This document shows positions 12,829-20,307 of a DNA stretch of 28,047 nucleotides, in pieces. Each line of letters begins with the position of its first letter. Within the stretch, counting starts at the first letter, position 1. The stretch is from positions 1 to 28,047 of IMG/VR virus record IMGVR_UViG_3300006641_000133. One strand, 5' to 3'. Under the pieces are notes generated by a model. That model did not search any database, was not told the origin of the DNA, and saw only the letters and a list, made by a program, of their open reading frames with translations. A program made the translations under genes and the position numbers. Source of the stretch: a virus.

Positions 12829-14418
12829 ATGTTAATAGTATCACCTGGACAATTCGTAGAAATACCATTTACATATAAATCTGGTTATGAATTTGTCGAT
12901 CCGGAAACAAATATTACAGTCTTTTTAAGAAGAGGTTTTGCTGGAGTTGGACCAGTTATTTTAGGCCCTTATATTTATGATATAGAATCAGCCACTTCAG
13001 CAAGTCCAGGATATACACAAAATTTTAGCTCAACAGATTATTTAGAAAGATTGTCTGAAGGATCATTTTATCTAAAAATAAAAATTCCAGACAATTTGTT
13101 TGATGGAACTTATGTTGTTGAAATAAGTTCAAAACTAAATGGAGTAGCAAATATTAAAGAACATGCGCTGCAAGCCAAAGCAGTTGTCGCTACTTCTGAA
13201 ACAGATTACTCTATGTTTGGAAAAAGTTTATCAGTAAATTCAAAATCAATTTATAAACCCGTAGATCAGTTTGACACCAATAACATCGTACTAATCGGTC
13301 ATACAAATGCAATAGAACCTTATGGAATAAAAAAAATAACATCTATTCAAGAAGCAGTAAATATATTGCGAGCTGATGTTAATTCCCCTTTACTTAGGGG
13401 AGTATTTGACGCATACACTTGTGGGGCAAGAGATATTTATATTATGTCCGCTGGTTATATGAATGAATATGAAGAAAAAGTTTCTGAAAGAAATACTGCA
13501 AAATATAAGGATACTGTAAATGATACATTTACTTTTTATGAACTGTATTATAATAGTTTATCGATATGCTATAACCTACTACAGCAGTACGATTTTATAG
13601 ACTTTGTTGTGCCCCTAGAAGCTAGTATGATTAATACTGGCACAGTCAACTTTGCTAAACAGCTCGCTAATTTTTGCAACAAAGTGCAGCAAGATAGTGG
13701 AGAGGTTGTAATAGGAGTGCTGGGATCAAGAAATGACGGCATAAATTCAGCAGATGTAACAACGTTATTAACTAAAGATTTTGAGCTAGAAACTACTATT
13801 GATTCAAATGGATTTATAACTAAAGATACTGGTAAGTATTTGGTTTTAATTTATGGTGAAGCTATATTTTCGCACAAGCAAATGCAACTAAGCTATAGCT
13901 CTTCTTTAGCCGCAGCAACAGCTGGTATGTTAGCATCAACTCAGGTAAATTTTGGTATAAGCAATCAAAAAATTTCTTCAGCACTTTCTGCATTCGGAAC
14001 AGATTTAACAACATCACAAGTAAAATCCTTAAATGATAAAGGGATAAATTGTGCGACTAAAGGCGGTAGATCAAGAAGATTTGCTGGCCCATATGATGTT
14101 TATATAAGCGGAGATTTTACTCAATCAATAAGTGAGTCATTTAAAGATTCATCCAACGTAAGATTAGCTGCTATGGTCATATCTGAGGTTCAAGCAATAG
14201 GTAAAAATTCAATAGGAAAATTTGGATATTCAAAAATTAATACAAAAGTAGAAGCTTTATTAAATTTTCTTAAAATTAATGATATAATTAGAAACTACAG
14301 TCTAGATATGTACGCAGACAAAAAAGAAAAAGGAAAGATATATTTCAATATAACCCTAGTATCATCTAGAACCTTGAGAGAAATATCTTTTAACGTAGCT
14401 TCAGGAAGAGGCGCATAA
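12829..14418 (+). CDS. Tail sheath-like protein, first copy (529 aa)
   Basis: The middle part (about residues 155-210) has the sheath pattern NNIVLIGHTNAIEPYGIKKI, SIQEAVNILRAD, SPLLRGVFDAYTCGARDIYIM. Further on come AAATAGMLASTQVNFG, LTTSQVKSLNDKGINC and the C-terminal VEALLNFLKINDIIRNYSLDM ... ISFNVASGRG, all in the order of contractile tail sheath proteins. The first 140 residues (IPFTYKSGYEFVDPETNITVF, GSFYLKIKIPDNLFDGTYVVE) form an extra beta domain. GTG 12793 is in frame, but ATG 12829, placed after the previous stop, is preferred. A second sheath gene lies 0.8 kb downstream, so this copy may be a minor sheath, a collar or a baseplate-proximal component. Weak Shine-Dalgarno context and ordinary AT-rich codons suggest lower expression than the second copy. 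Confidence 0.65.
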   Translation: MLIVSPGQFVEIPFTYKSGYEFVDPETNITVFLRRGFAGVGPVILGPYIYDIESATSASPGYTQNFSSTDYLERLSEGSFYLKIKIPDNLFDGTYVVEISSKLNGVANIKEHALQAKAVVATSETDYSMFGKSLSVNSKSIYKPVDQFDTNNIVLIGHTNAIEPYGIKKITSIQEAVNILRADVNSPLLRGVFDAYTCGARDIYIMSAGYMNEYEEKVSERNTAKYKDTVNDTFTFYELYYNSLSICYNLLQQYDFIDFVVPLEASMINTGTVNFAKQLANFCNKVQQDSGEVVIGVLGSRNDGINSADVTTLLTKDFELETTIDSNGFITKDTGKYLVLIYGEAIFSHKQMQLSYSSSLAAATAGMLASTQVNFGISNQKISSALSAFGTDLTTSQVKSLNDKGINCATKGGRSRRFAGPYDVYISGDFTQSISESFKDSSNVRLAAMVISEVQAIGKNSIGKFGYSKINTKVEALLNFLKINDIIRNYSLDMYADKKEKGKIYFNITLVSSRTLREISFNVASGRGA

Positions 14419-15158
14419 TGCCACAAAATTATCCAATATTTCCAACACCAGGAATAAACGAAGCAAGTTTTGATAGATTATCTGGCAATCTTCCTCCACT
14501 TCAAGCCCAAGGAAATTTAACATACATTGAATTTATTTCTGCTGTTAAAGCATTGTGGGAAAACGCATATCCAAATATTAAAATAAAGCCAGTTCAAAAT
14601 GGAGACTACGCAGAATACCCAGTGATCGCTTATGGTCTTGAGCTTAGAAGGGCGCATTCAGTAGAGCCAAAACCTAGAAGTAGAGTATCGCCTGCAAAAG
14701 ACATAGTTATTTTTGGTCAAAGATTTCAAAATATAGTATCTTTTACAGTGATAACTAAGGCAGATTCCGCAGAATTAAAAGGTTCATCAAGTAGATATTC
14801 TGGCCCAGAAGTAGCAGAAAAGATAATTGAAACATTCGAAGACTTTATGCTCGAGTATACCCCAGTTTTTAAAAGATTAGGGGCTTCTGAATTAGTATAT
14901 GCCAGAAGATTATCCGATTCAGAGGAAAACCGAGACGCTACAGATGTTAATAAAAGAACTGTAACCTACATGCTAACAACCGAAAAGCTTATAGGTATGG
15001 AAGTGGGAACAATTGAAAAGATCGTCATTGACGTACGTAGATATATGGCTGTTGAAAAAGAGATTTGGGACGATTTTTACCTTGGATCTACACCAACATA
15101 TGATGGGACTGAATTAAACATTATTGATTTAAATCAATCAGCTACACCAGATTCATAA
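14418..15158 (+). CDS. Probable tail terminator / tail completion protein
   Basis: The 246-residue product has SYIEF-type opening (NLTYIEFISAVKALWENAYPNIKIKPV), a central DIVIFGQRFQNIVSFTVITKADS strand pair, and helix plus strand AEKIIETFEDFMLEYTPVFKRLG / YMLTTEKLIGM. Tail terminators of contractile phages cap the sheath-tube at the neck and sit between closure and sheath genes, as here. The assignment is by position and general alpha/beta shape, so moderate. The start overlaps the previous stop by one base (TAATG). The 85-nt gap after it holds a promoter-like motif and the strong ribosome binding site of the major sheath. Confidence 0.5.
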   Translation: MPQNYPIFPTPGINEASFDRLSGNLPPLQAQGNLTYIEFISAVKALWENAYPNIKIKPVQNGDYAEYPVIAYGLELRRAHSVEPKPRSRVSPAKDIVIFGQRFQNIVSFTVITKADSAELKGSSSRYSGPEVAEKIIETFEDFMLEYTPVFKRLGASELVYARRLSDSEENRDATDVNKRTVTYMLTTEKLIGMEVGTIEKIVIDVRRYMAVEKEIWDDFYLGSTPTYDGTELNIIDLNQSATPDS

Positions 15159-15188
15159 GTATTGTGCTTTGTTTTGAAATTAGACCCA

Positions 15189-15197
15189 TTACTATAT
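15189..15197 (+). promoter_or_regulatory. TTACTATA-type promoter-like motif before the major sheath
   Basis: TTACTATAT in the 85-nt gap before the sheath gene, about 47 nt before the ATG. A TTGAAA (15174-15179) lies upstream but too close for a standard -35. Confidence 0.35.
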
Positions 15198-15227
15198 ACA
15201 TGAAGTAAACATAAGTATGCTGCAAGC

Positions 15228-15233
15228 GGAGGT
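15228..15233 (+). promoter_or_regulatory. Strong ribosome binding site of the major sheath
   Basis: GGAGGT lies ten bases before ATG 15244. Together with AGGAGG before the tube gene it is among the best Shine-Dalgarno sequences in the window. Confidence 0.65.
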
Positions 15234-15243
15234 CTAAAAGCTA

Positions 15244-16500
15244 ATGGCTCTACCAGGTGTAAAAACAGTAATTAAAGATAGATTTTACAGCATCTCGCGC
15301 CAAGATATTCCAGTTGGCCCAAGAATTGTTCTTATCGCACAAAGAGGAACTGCTGATGGAACAGGTAATGTAAAAGATCTTGATGTGGTTCAGGCTACAA
15401 GTGAACAAGATGTTATCACCGCTTTTGGTGAAGATTCTGATGTCCACAGAGGTTATTTTGAACTTCTCGTAGGAGGAGCAGAAAGAATATTCATTGTTCC
15501 TCTCCCATCTGATTCTTCATTCAATCATTCAACAGGTGCGATTACAAGTTCGTCATATGCAGCAGCCGGTGGTGGTGATGTTTTTGAAGCCGCTTTTGAA
15601 GCAGCTGAAGCAGCACAGCCAGACATTATTGTTCCTTGGGGACGTGGTAGCCATCCAGACGAATGGGAAAATCCAGCAACTCCTGGTAATGACCCAGCAT
15701 TTGGTTTTTATGCAAACAACGGAACAGGTTCAGCTAGCTGGGCTTACAAAGTTGCGTTAAAGGTAAAAGATATTTCAGAAAATTCACACGCATGCTTTGC
15801 AGTAATGGGAACAAAGCCATACGTTGGAACATCTGAATTCATGACACCTTCACAAGTTTCTTCACACCTATACAACTCAGGTGCTGGTCCTGCTAACCTA
15901 ATTAGCAGAGATTCAGGTTCAATGGAAGAAGTTGGCAGACACGTCGTAGTTATTGCTTCAGAGCTTAAGCCAGTCAACTATCCATCTGATTGGGGATATT
16001 CAAATGGTGCAACAACATTTGCAGCAGCAATTAGCAGAATGTCTTCATTCACTTCACCAGTTAACAAGACAGCTTATAATGTCGCCGCTCTTAGATATAA
16101 CCCAACAAGAACACAACAAACAGCTCTTTCAGATCTTGGAGTTAACTTTATAGCTCTCAATTTCAATAAGATACCAGTGTTTGTTGAAGGACTAACAATG
16201 GCAGCATCAACTTCAGACTACACAAGAATCTCAACAATGAGAATTGTAACTGAAGCAGCTCTTCTAGTTAGACAAGTTTGCACGAAGTTTGTTGGCGAGG
16301 CATCCACATTGCAGACACGCAATTCAATGGAAACCGCTATAACTTCTGCACTACGTGGCATGCAACAAGTAGGTGCCTTGCTGGACAGTGACTTCACCGT
16401 AAGTTACTTGCCAGCTGAAAACAAGGCGTTTGTTGACCTCGTGCTCACACCAGCGTTTGAACTCAAGAACATTGAAGTTCAAGTCGCAATAACACTATAA
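15244..16500 (+). CDS. Major tail sheath protein (418 aa)
   Basis: The N-terminus ALPGVKTVIKDRFYSISRQDIPVGPRIVLIAQRG is typical of contractile sheath proteins, followed by EDSDVHRGYFELLVGGAERIFIVPL. The C-terminal region has the conserved sheath end: IPVFVEGLTMAASTSDYTRISTMRIV, LVRQVCTKFVGEAS, SALRGMQQVGALLDSDFTVS and VDLVLTPAFELKNIEVQVAI. It polymerises around the tail tube and contracts on infection. A good Shine-Dalgarno site and more C-ending codons (AAC, TTC, ATC, GAC) than neighbouring genes suggest high expression, as expected for a major virion protein. The tube gene follows after 35 nt. An Ala/Gly-rich insertion at about residues 95-130 probably is the surface domain. Confidence 0.85.
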   Translation: MALPGVKTVIKDRFYSISRQDIPVGPRIVLIAQRGTADGTGNVKDLDVVQATSEQDVITAFGEDSDVHRGYFELLVGGAERIFIVPLPSDSSFNHSTGAITSSSYAAAGGGDVFEAAFEAAEAAQPDIIVPWGRGSHPDEWENPATPGNDPAFGFYANNGTGSASWAYKVALKVKDISENSHACFAVMGTKPYVGTSEFMTPSQVSSHLYNSGAGPANLISRDSGSMEEVGRHVVVIASELKPVNYPSDWGYSNGATTFAAAISRMSSFTSPVNKTAYNVAALRYNPTRTQQTALSDLGVNFIALNFNKIPVFVEGLTMAASTSDYTRISTMRIVTEAALLVRQVCTKFVGEASTLQTRNSMETAITSALRGMQQVGALLDSDFTVSYLPAENKAFVDLVLTPAFELKNIEVQVAITL

Positions 16501-16509
16501 ACATATAAT
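16492..16509 (+). promoter_or_regulatory. ACACTATAA plus TATAAT, possible promoter before the tube gene
   Basis: ACACTATAA (16492-16500) overlaps the sheath stop, and TATAAT (16504-16509) follows. The TTACTATA motif is degenerate here, so support is weak. Confidence 0.3.
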
Positions 16510-16522
16510 AATATACCGAATT

Positions 16523-16528
16523 AGGAGG
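16523..16528 (+). promoter_or_regulatory. Strong ribosome binding site of the tail tube gene
   Basis: AGGAGG seven bases before ATG 16536, an optimal spacing and match. Confidence 0.75.
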
Positions 16529-16535
16529 GTATAAT

Positions 16536-17234
16536 ATGGCTGGTTCAGACTATTACGATAGTCCCGTAAATAAGTATCTCAATACTTATACTACATTTTC
16601 TGGTGCTGATATCGTTGCTACATTTGGTGGCATTGAAATAGGCGCTCTTTCTGGAATCACATTCTCTGTAACAAGAGAAAAGGCTCCAATCTACACAATG
16701 GGTTCACCAAACCCAAGATCGTTCTCAAGAGGAAAGCGTGGTATTGCTGGCTCATTGATCTTCACAGTATTTGATCGCCCAGCTCTTTACCAAATGTTGG
16801 AATCTAATCACCAAAAAGATAACCCACAGCTTTTCTACACTAGAAGACATAACACTCTTCCAGGAGACGTTGGGCACAAGCGCGGCATTGCAGAGTTCTC
16901 ATCACAGGATTCTGACATTGTTTCTCAAGTCCCATTTTACGCAGACCAAATTCCTCCATTTGACATTACAATAACTTTTGCAAACGAATATGGTCAAGGA
17001 GCTGTACGTTCAATTTATGGCGTAGAACTTCTTAACGAAGGATCAGGTGCTTCAATGGATGACATCGTCATTGAAGAAACTATGACCTATGTTGCAAGAG
17101 AAATTGGTCCAATGTACAGAATCACAACAGACCAACTCGCAAACGGTAAGTTTAACACCGGTGACCTCAGAGACATTATCAATAGAGATGCTGTTTCTGA
17201 AGCTGGCTTAAATCCAAAGATCATCAGACCTTAA
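16536..17234 (+). CDS. Tail tube protein
   Basis: The 232-residue protein follows the sheath directly, the standard place for the tube gene. Its core is GIEIGALSGITFSVTREKAPIYTMGSPNPRSFSRGKRGIAGSLIFTVFDRPAL (about residues 32-84), then QIPPFDITITFANEYGQGAVRSIYGVELLNEG and a strand ending TMTYVAREIGP, a beta layout like the tube proteins of SPO1/Twort-type myophages as I recall them. It would assemble as stacked rings inside the sheath and form the DNA channel. The ribosome binding site is excellent, and codon choice resembles the major sheath, consistent with high expression. A hairpin follows after 27 nt. Two diverged relatives follow downstream. Confidence 0.75.
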   Translation: MAGSDYYDSPVNKYLNTYTTFSGADIVATFGGIEIGALSGITFSVTREKAPIYTMGSPNPRSFSRGKRGIAGSLIFTVFDRPALYQMLESNHQKDNPQLFYTRRHNTLPGDVGHKRGIAEFSSQDSDIVSQVPFYADQIPPFDITITFANEYGQGAVRSIYGVELLNEGSGASMDDIVIEETMTYVAREIGPMYRITTDQLANGKFNTGDLRDIINRDAVSEAGLNPKIIRP

Positions 17235-17261
17235 TTTAAGTTAAACTTTTAGTAGCAAGTG

Positions 17262-17298
17262 AATATGGAGGACGGGGGAAGCTCCGATCCTCCATATT
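17262..17298 (+). terminator. Long hairpin after the tube gene, terminator or attenuator
   Basis: A perfect 11-bp arm (AATATGGAGGA with TCCTCCATATT) is extended by five inner pairs (CGGGG with CTCCG, one G-T) around a GAAG loop, with a single bulged A at 17287. The stem is followed by ATTACTTTATAT rather than a clean T run, so termination may be partial. It separates the strongly expressed sheath-tube pair from the lower-expressed tube paralogues. Confidence 0.6.
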
Positions 17299-17323
17299 AC
17301 TTTATATACAAAGATAGGATAAG

Positions 17324-18067
17324 ATGGAAAGAATTGATTCTAAAGTAGCAAAGTATGACTTTGGTCCATATCACAGAAGATCAAGTCTTTACGAAAATGA
17401 TCCAATATCACAAATAAGAGCAGAAAAAGGTCTGCCAGATCCTTTTTCAAATATGTCTTTTGCAGGCACAGATATCTCTGCAACAATGGTTATACCTTCT
17501 ATAGATAGAGTTAATGGGACAATCCAGTCTATGGATGTTTTAGAATTAGCTGAAATTCAAACGATATCTTATTCAATACATAGAGAAAATTCACCAGTAA
17601 GAACACTTGGACATGTCAACCCAAGAGGGTTTGTTAAGGGCGGCAGAACAATAGCAGGGTCTATAATTTTTACCGTATTTAACGAGTACGCCTTCTATAG
17701 AATAAAAGAATATAGACACATAATGGCTGAGACTGGTTTATTTTTTGCACCTTTAGCAGACATGCTGCCACCTTTTGACATTGTTTTAACATTTTTTAAT
17801 GAGTATGGTCTTGGCGCAAAAATGAAGATATATGGTGTTACTATAGTTGATGAAGGCCAAACAATGTCTGTAGATGACCTTATAACTGAACAGACGTATA
17901 CTTTTATGGCTAGAGGAATTCAGCCAATGATTTCGATGGATTATGATCCAATGTTGTTGGGTAGTGAAGAAAGCGCAGTCTATAAAGATAGACAAAATAA
18001 TTATTATACTGAAGAAAAAATGTTAGAATATACTAGATTCATAGACAAAATAAGAAAGCCCGAATAA
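17324..18067 (+). CDS. Tube-like tail protein, paralogue 2 (247 aa)
   Basis: The stretch ISYSIHRENSPVRTLGHVNPRGFVKGGRTIAGSIIFTVFNEYAF, then MLPPFDIVLTFFNEYGLGAKMKIYGVTIVDEG and EQTYTFMARGI, aligns along its length with the tail tube protein at 16536 (REKAP/RENSP, NPRSF/NPRGF, GIAGSLIFTVF/TIAGSIIFTVF). It has an extra N-terminal 55 residues and a different C-terminal tail. A role as a specialised ring at the baseplate or tube end (tube initiator or baseplate-tube junction) is plausible. TAGGAT before ATG 17324 is a modest ribosome binding site. It lies after the hairpin, so it is probably less expressed than the main tube. Confidence 0.6.
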   Translation: MERIDSKVAKYDFGPYHRRSSLYENDPISQIRAEKGLPDPFSNMSFAGTDISATMVIPSIDRVNGTIQSMDVLELAEIQTISYSIHRENSPVRTLGHVNPRGFVKGGRTIAGSIIFTVFNEYAFYRIKEYRHIMAETGLFFAPLADMLPPFDIVLTFFNEYGLGAKMKIYGVTIVDEGQTMSVDDLITEQTYTFMARGIQPMISMDYDPMLLGSEESAVYKDRQNNYYTEEKMLEYTRFIDKIRKPE

Positions 18068-18068
18068 T

Positions 18069-19118
18069 ATGGCAGGTGTTTCAGACCCAAACGGCAGACT
18101 TATAGGAAAGCCATTTAGACCATTTAGCTCCTATCTTCCGCCAGAATTTAAGTTAGCTAAAGACGGTGACTCATATTCGTTGATAATGCCAGATTCTTTT
18201 GATCCGCTGCATCCAGATATAGACCTAAAGTGGGCTGGCAAAACAGACGATACAAATAAATTTAATAATTATTATGATTATTTTTTTACTGGAGAAGATG
18301 TTAAAGTCTACATAGATGGGCTATTTGATCCAGGAGATGAGCTTGAGATAGCTTCATTTGCTTTTAATATAACTCAACAAAAAGCGCCATTGTACGGGTT
18401 TTGGTCTTATAATTATGATGTTATGATGACCGGCACACGAATTGTTAGTGGTGAAATGATAGTCTATACAAGATACCCTGGAAGAATGAGAGACTTGCTT
18501 TCTAAAGCAGCCGACGTAAGAGCTTCGTTTTATTCTAATCAACCAGCATCTCAAATGCAATCATATTTAAGAAGCGACAAAGAGGGTGAAGAAGATGATA
18601 AGAATATCCAAAAATACTGGGCTAATAGCCAGCTAGATAGATTAAGTTCTGATCAATCAAAAGGATCTGATGATAGGAATATATTCAGCGCTCACCCACC
18701 ATTTAATCTTGTTGTTAAGTATGGATCTCAAGAAGGTTCTTTAACTACAGTAGCAAGAAATAAAGGGACTTCAAGTGATCAAAATTATGATATGTTAGAT
18801 AGATTGATGTCTTTAGATTTTAATGATAGATTAAGTCAAAAAAATATTACACCAATGGATATTATTTTACAAAGTATCCATTTAACTTCTATGAGTACAG
18901 CTTATCAACCCGGTGGAAACCCATTGCTTGAATCATATCAATTCATAGCTAGAGATATGTATATTTCTGATGGCACAAGAAAGAATCCGCCAAACGCACA
19001 AGTTGCAATCAATGAAGAAGAGCAAATTAAAAAGACACCCACAAATACAGTTCCAGATGAATTAACTGAATTAGAACTTACTACAAGAAAAGATTTAGCT
19101 AGACTATATGATTTGTAA
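18069..19118 (+). CDS. Tube-like tail protein, paralogue 3 (349 aa)
   Basis: More distant but recognisable: IASFAFNITQQKAPLYGFWSYN, GTRIVSGEMIVYTRYPGRM, HPPFNLVVKYG, and ILQSIHLTSMSTAYQPGGNPLLESYQFIARDM follow the order of the tube motifs (REKAP.Y, G.R.IAGSLIFTVF, PPFDITITF, YVAREI). There are large insertions, one acidic and Lys-rich near residues 170-205. The gene follows paralogue 2 by one base, so the two are co-translated. Probably a baseplate-associated tube-fold protein. The C-terminus is acidic and charged (ELTELELTTRKDLARLYDL). Confidence 0.55.
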   Translation: MAGVSDPNGRLIGKPFRPFSSYLPPEFKLAKDGDSYSLIMPDSFDPLHPDIDLKWAGKTDDTNKFNNYYDYFFTGEDVKVYIDGLFDPGDELEIASFAFNITQQKAPLYGFWSYNYDVMMTGTRIVSGEMIVYTRYPGRMRDLLSKAADVRASFYSNQPASQMQSYLRSDKEGEEDDKNIQKYWANSQLDRLSSDQSKGSDDRNIFSAHPPFNLVVKYGSQEGSLTTVARNKGTSSDQNYDMLDRLMSLDFNDRLSQKNITPMDIILQSIHLTSMSTAYQPGGNPLLESYQFIARDMYISDGTRKNPPNAQVAINEEEQIKKTPTNTVPDELTELELTTRKDLARLYDL

Positions 19119-19123
19119 AAATG

Positions 19124-19132
19124 TGGTATAAT
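19124..19132 (+). promoter_or_regulatory. Extended -10 promoter TGG-TATAAT
   Basis: ATGTGG-TATAAT is a perfect extended -10 element in the gap before the tail chaperone genes; ATG 19165 is 33 nt away and has its own GAGGAG site. No clear -35 box, as is common for extended -10 promoters. Confidence 0.5.
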
Positions 19133-19164
19133 TGTTAAATAAAATGTTCCAATGAGGAGACTAT

Positions 19165-19659
19165 ATGACTGAAAATAGAAAAGTTGTAGTTAAAGATGCA
19201 CCAGAAATAGCAGAAGAAGTACAAGCAGATTATGCAGCTGTAGTAGAAGCAAGTGAACCAGTGCAGCAAGAAGAATCAGTCGGAATCGAAGATATTCCAG
19301 ATGATGAGCTTGTTTGGCCAAATGGACCAACTGCAGGTCAAATAAAAGCTTGGAAAAAAGAACATGGCGATGTTTATGTAACTTCTATTAGTTATGATAA
19401 ACACATCGCATGGAGAACTCTAACTCGTTTAGAGTATAAAAATCTATTTAAGAAAATGGAACAGCTTATGCAAGCTGGACAACTCACACAATCAGAGGCC
19501 AATCTCTGGAACGAAGAAGCAATAGCGGAAGTATGCATACTGTACCCATCATATGATAAACAGTCCTTGATATCAGAAATGGCAGGTCTGCCCTCGCTTA
19601 TTTCCCAAGAAGTTCTTGAAGCTTCTGGATTCTTGGCACTAGAAGTAAGACAGCTCTAA
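19165..19659 (+). CDS. Tail assembly chaperone 1
   Basis: A 164-residue protein with an acidic, probably disordered N-terminus (about 1-50) and a helical core: TAGQIKAWKKEHGDVYVTSI, WRTLTRLEYKNLFKKMEQ, NEEAIAEVCILYPSYDKQSLISEMAGLPSLISQEVLEASGF. This is the pattern of the small tail assembly chaperones encoded just before the tape measure gene in long-tailed phages. They coat the tape measure during tail assembly and do not stay in the virion. GAGGAG before ATG 19165 is a good ribosome binding site. The next gene repeats the same core, so this pair likely takes the place of the lambda G/GT frameshift pair. Confidence 0.65.
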   Translation: MTENRKVVVKDAPEIAEEVQADYAAVVEASEPVQQEESVGIEDIPDDELVWPNGPTAGQIKAWKKEHGDVYVTSISYDKHIAWRTLTRLEYKNLFKKMEQLMQAGQLTQSEANLWNEEAIAEVCILYPSYDKQSLISEMAGLPSLISQEVLEASGFLALEVRQL

Positions 19660-19663
19660 TGAT

Positions 19664-20290
19664 ATGCTTGAGCCCGAAAAACTTTATGAATTAAAAAATA
19701 AACACGGTTCTATTTTTCAGACAAATCTGAGAAAAGAAGTAGTTGTATTTCGCGAACTTACATTTTCAGAGTTTGACAAAATAGCAGAATATGAATCTTC
19801 GGGCGAAAGCAGAACAGAAATTGAAGATTTAATAATTAAGTCAGCTGTAATTTATCCAGAAAATATGGATCTGGATAAATATCCGGCTGGCTTAATTTCA
19901 TCTTTAGCTGATGAAATTTTAGAAGAATCTGGGTTTTCTTCTCCATCAAGAGCAAAAAGAATCCTAGAAGAAAAAAGGCAACAAGCCTCTGAGGTAAGAA
20001 GCCTCATGAAAGCGTTTGTACTCAGTACTATAACTACGTATTCTCCAGAAGATTTAGATAATTTAACTTATTCAAAGTTAGCAGAAAAAGTAGCTTTATC
20101 TGAAAAAATAATAGAAATTAAACAAAGCATTTTAGCGATAGAGCCAACTAATGTAATACTTCAGTTAATTGATCCAGAAGAGGAACAGAGAAAACTTGAA
20201 GATAAAGCTCAAAGATATAATAAATCTAGAAAAGATGGCGAAGCAACTTATGAAGACCCAATTGCACAAAAGCTTTGGGGGGCCAGATAG
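19664..20290 (+). CDS. Tail assembly chaperone 2, paralogue of the preceding one
   Basis: Residues about 5-95 align with chaperone 1: LYELKNKHGSIFQTNLRKEVVVFRELTFSEFDKI, EDLIIKSAVIYPENMDLDKYPAGLISSLADEILEESGF. A C-terminal extension of about 110 residues, mainly charged helices (SEKIIEIKQSILAI, EEEQRKLEDKAQRYNKSRKDGEA), is unique to this copy and could be the part that contacts the tape measure, as the T part of GT does. It starts 4 nt after chaperone 1 with its own ATG, so no frameshift is needed. The next gene begins shortly after with a TTG start. Confidence 0.6.
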   Translation: MLEPEKLYELKNKHGSIFQTNLRKEVVVFRELTFSEFDKIAEYESSGESRTEIEDLIIKSAVIYPENMDLDKYPAGLISSLADEILEESGFSSPSRAKRILEEKRQQASEVRSLMKAFVLSTITTYSPEDLDNLTYSKLAEKVALSEKIIEIKQSILAIEPTNVILQLIDPEEEQRKLEDKAQRYNKSRKDGEATYEDPIAQKLWGAR

Positions 20291-20307
20291 TAGAAGGGTA
20301 AACAGTT

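Noticed and set aside
19640-19670. Programmed frameshift between the two tail chaperone genes
   Set aside because: No slippery sequence is seen, the second gene has its own ATG, and both contain the complete homologous core.
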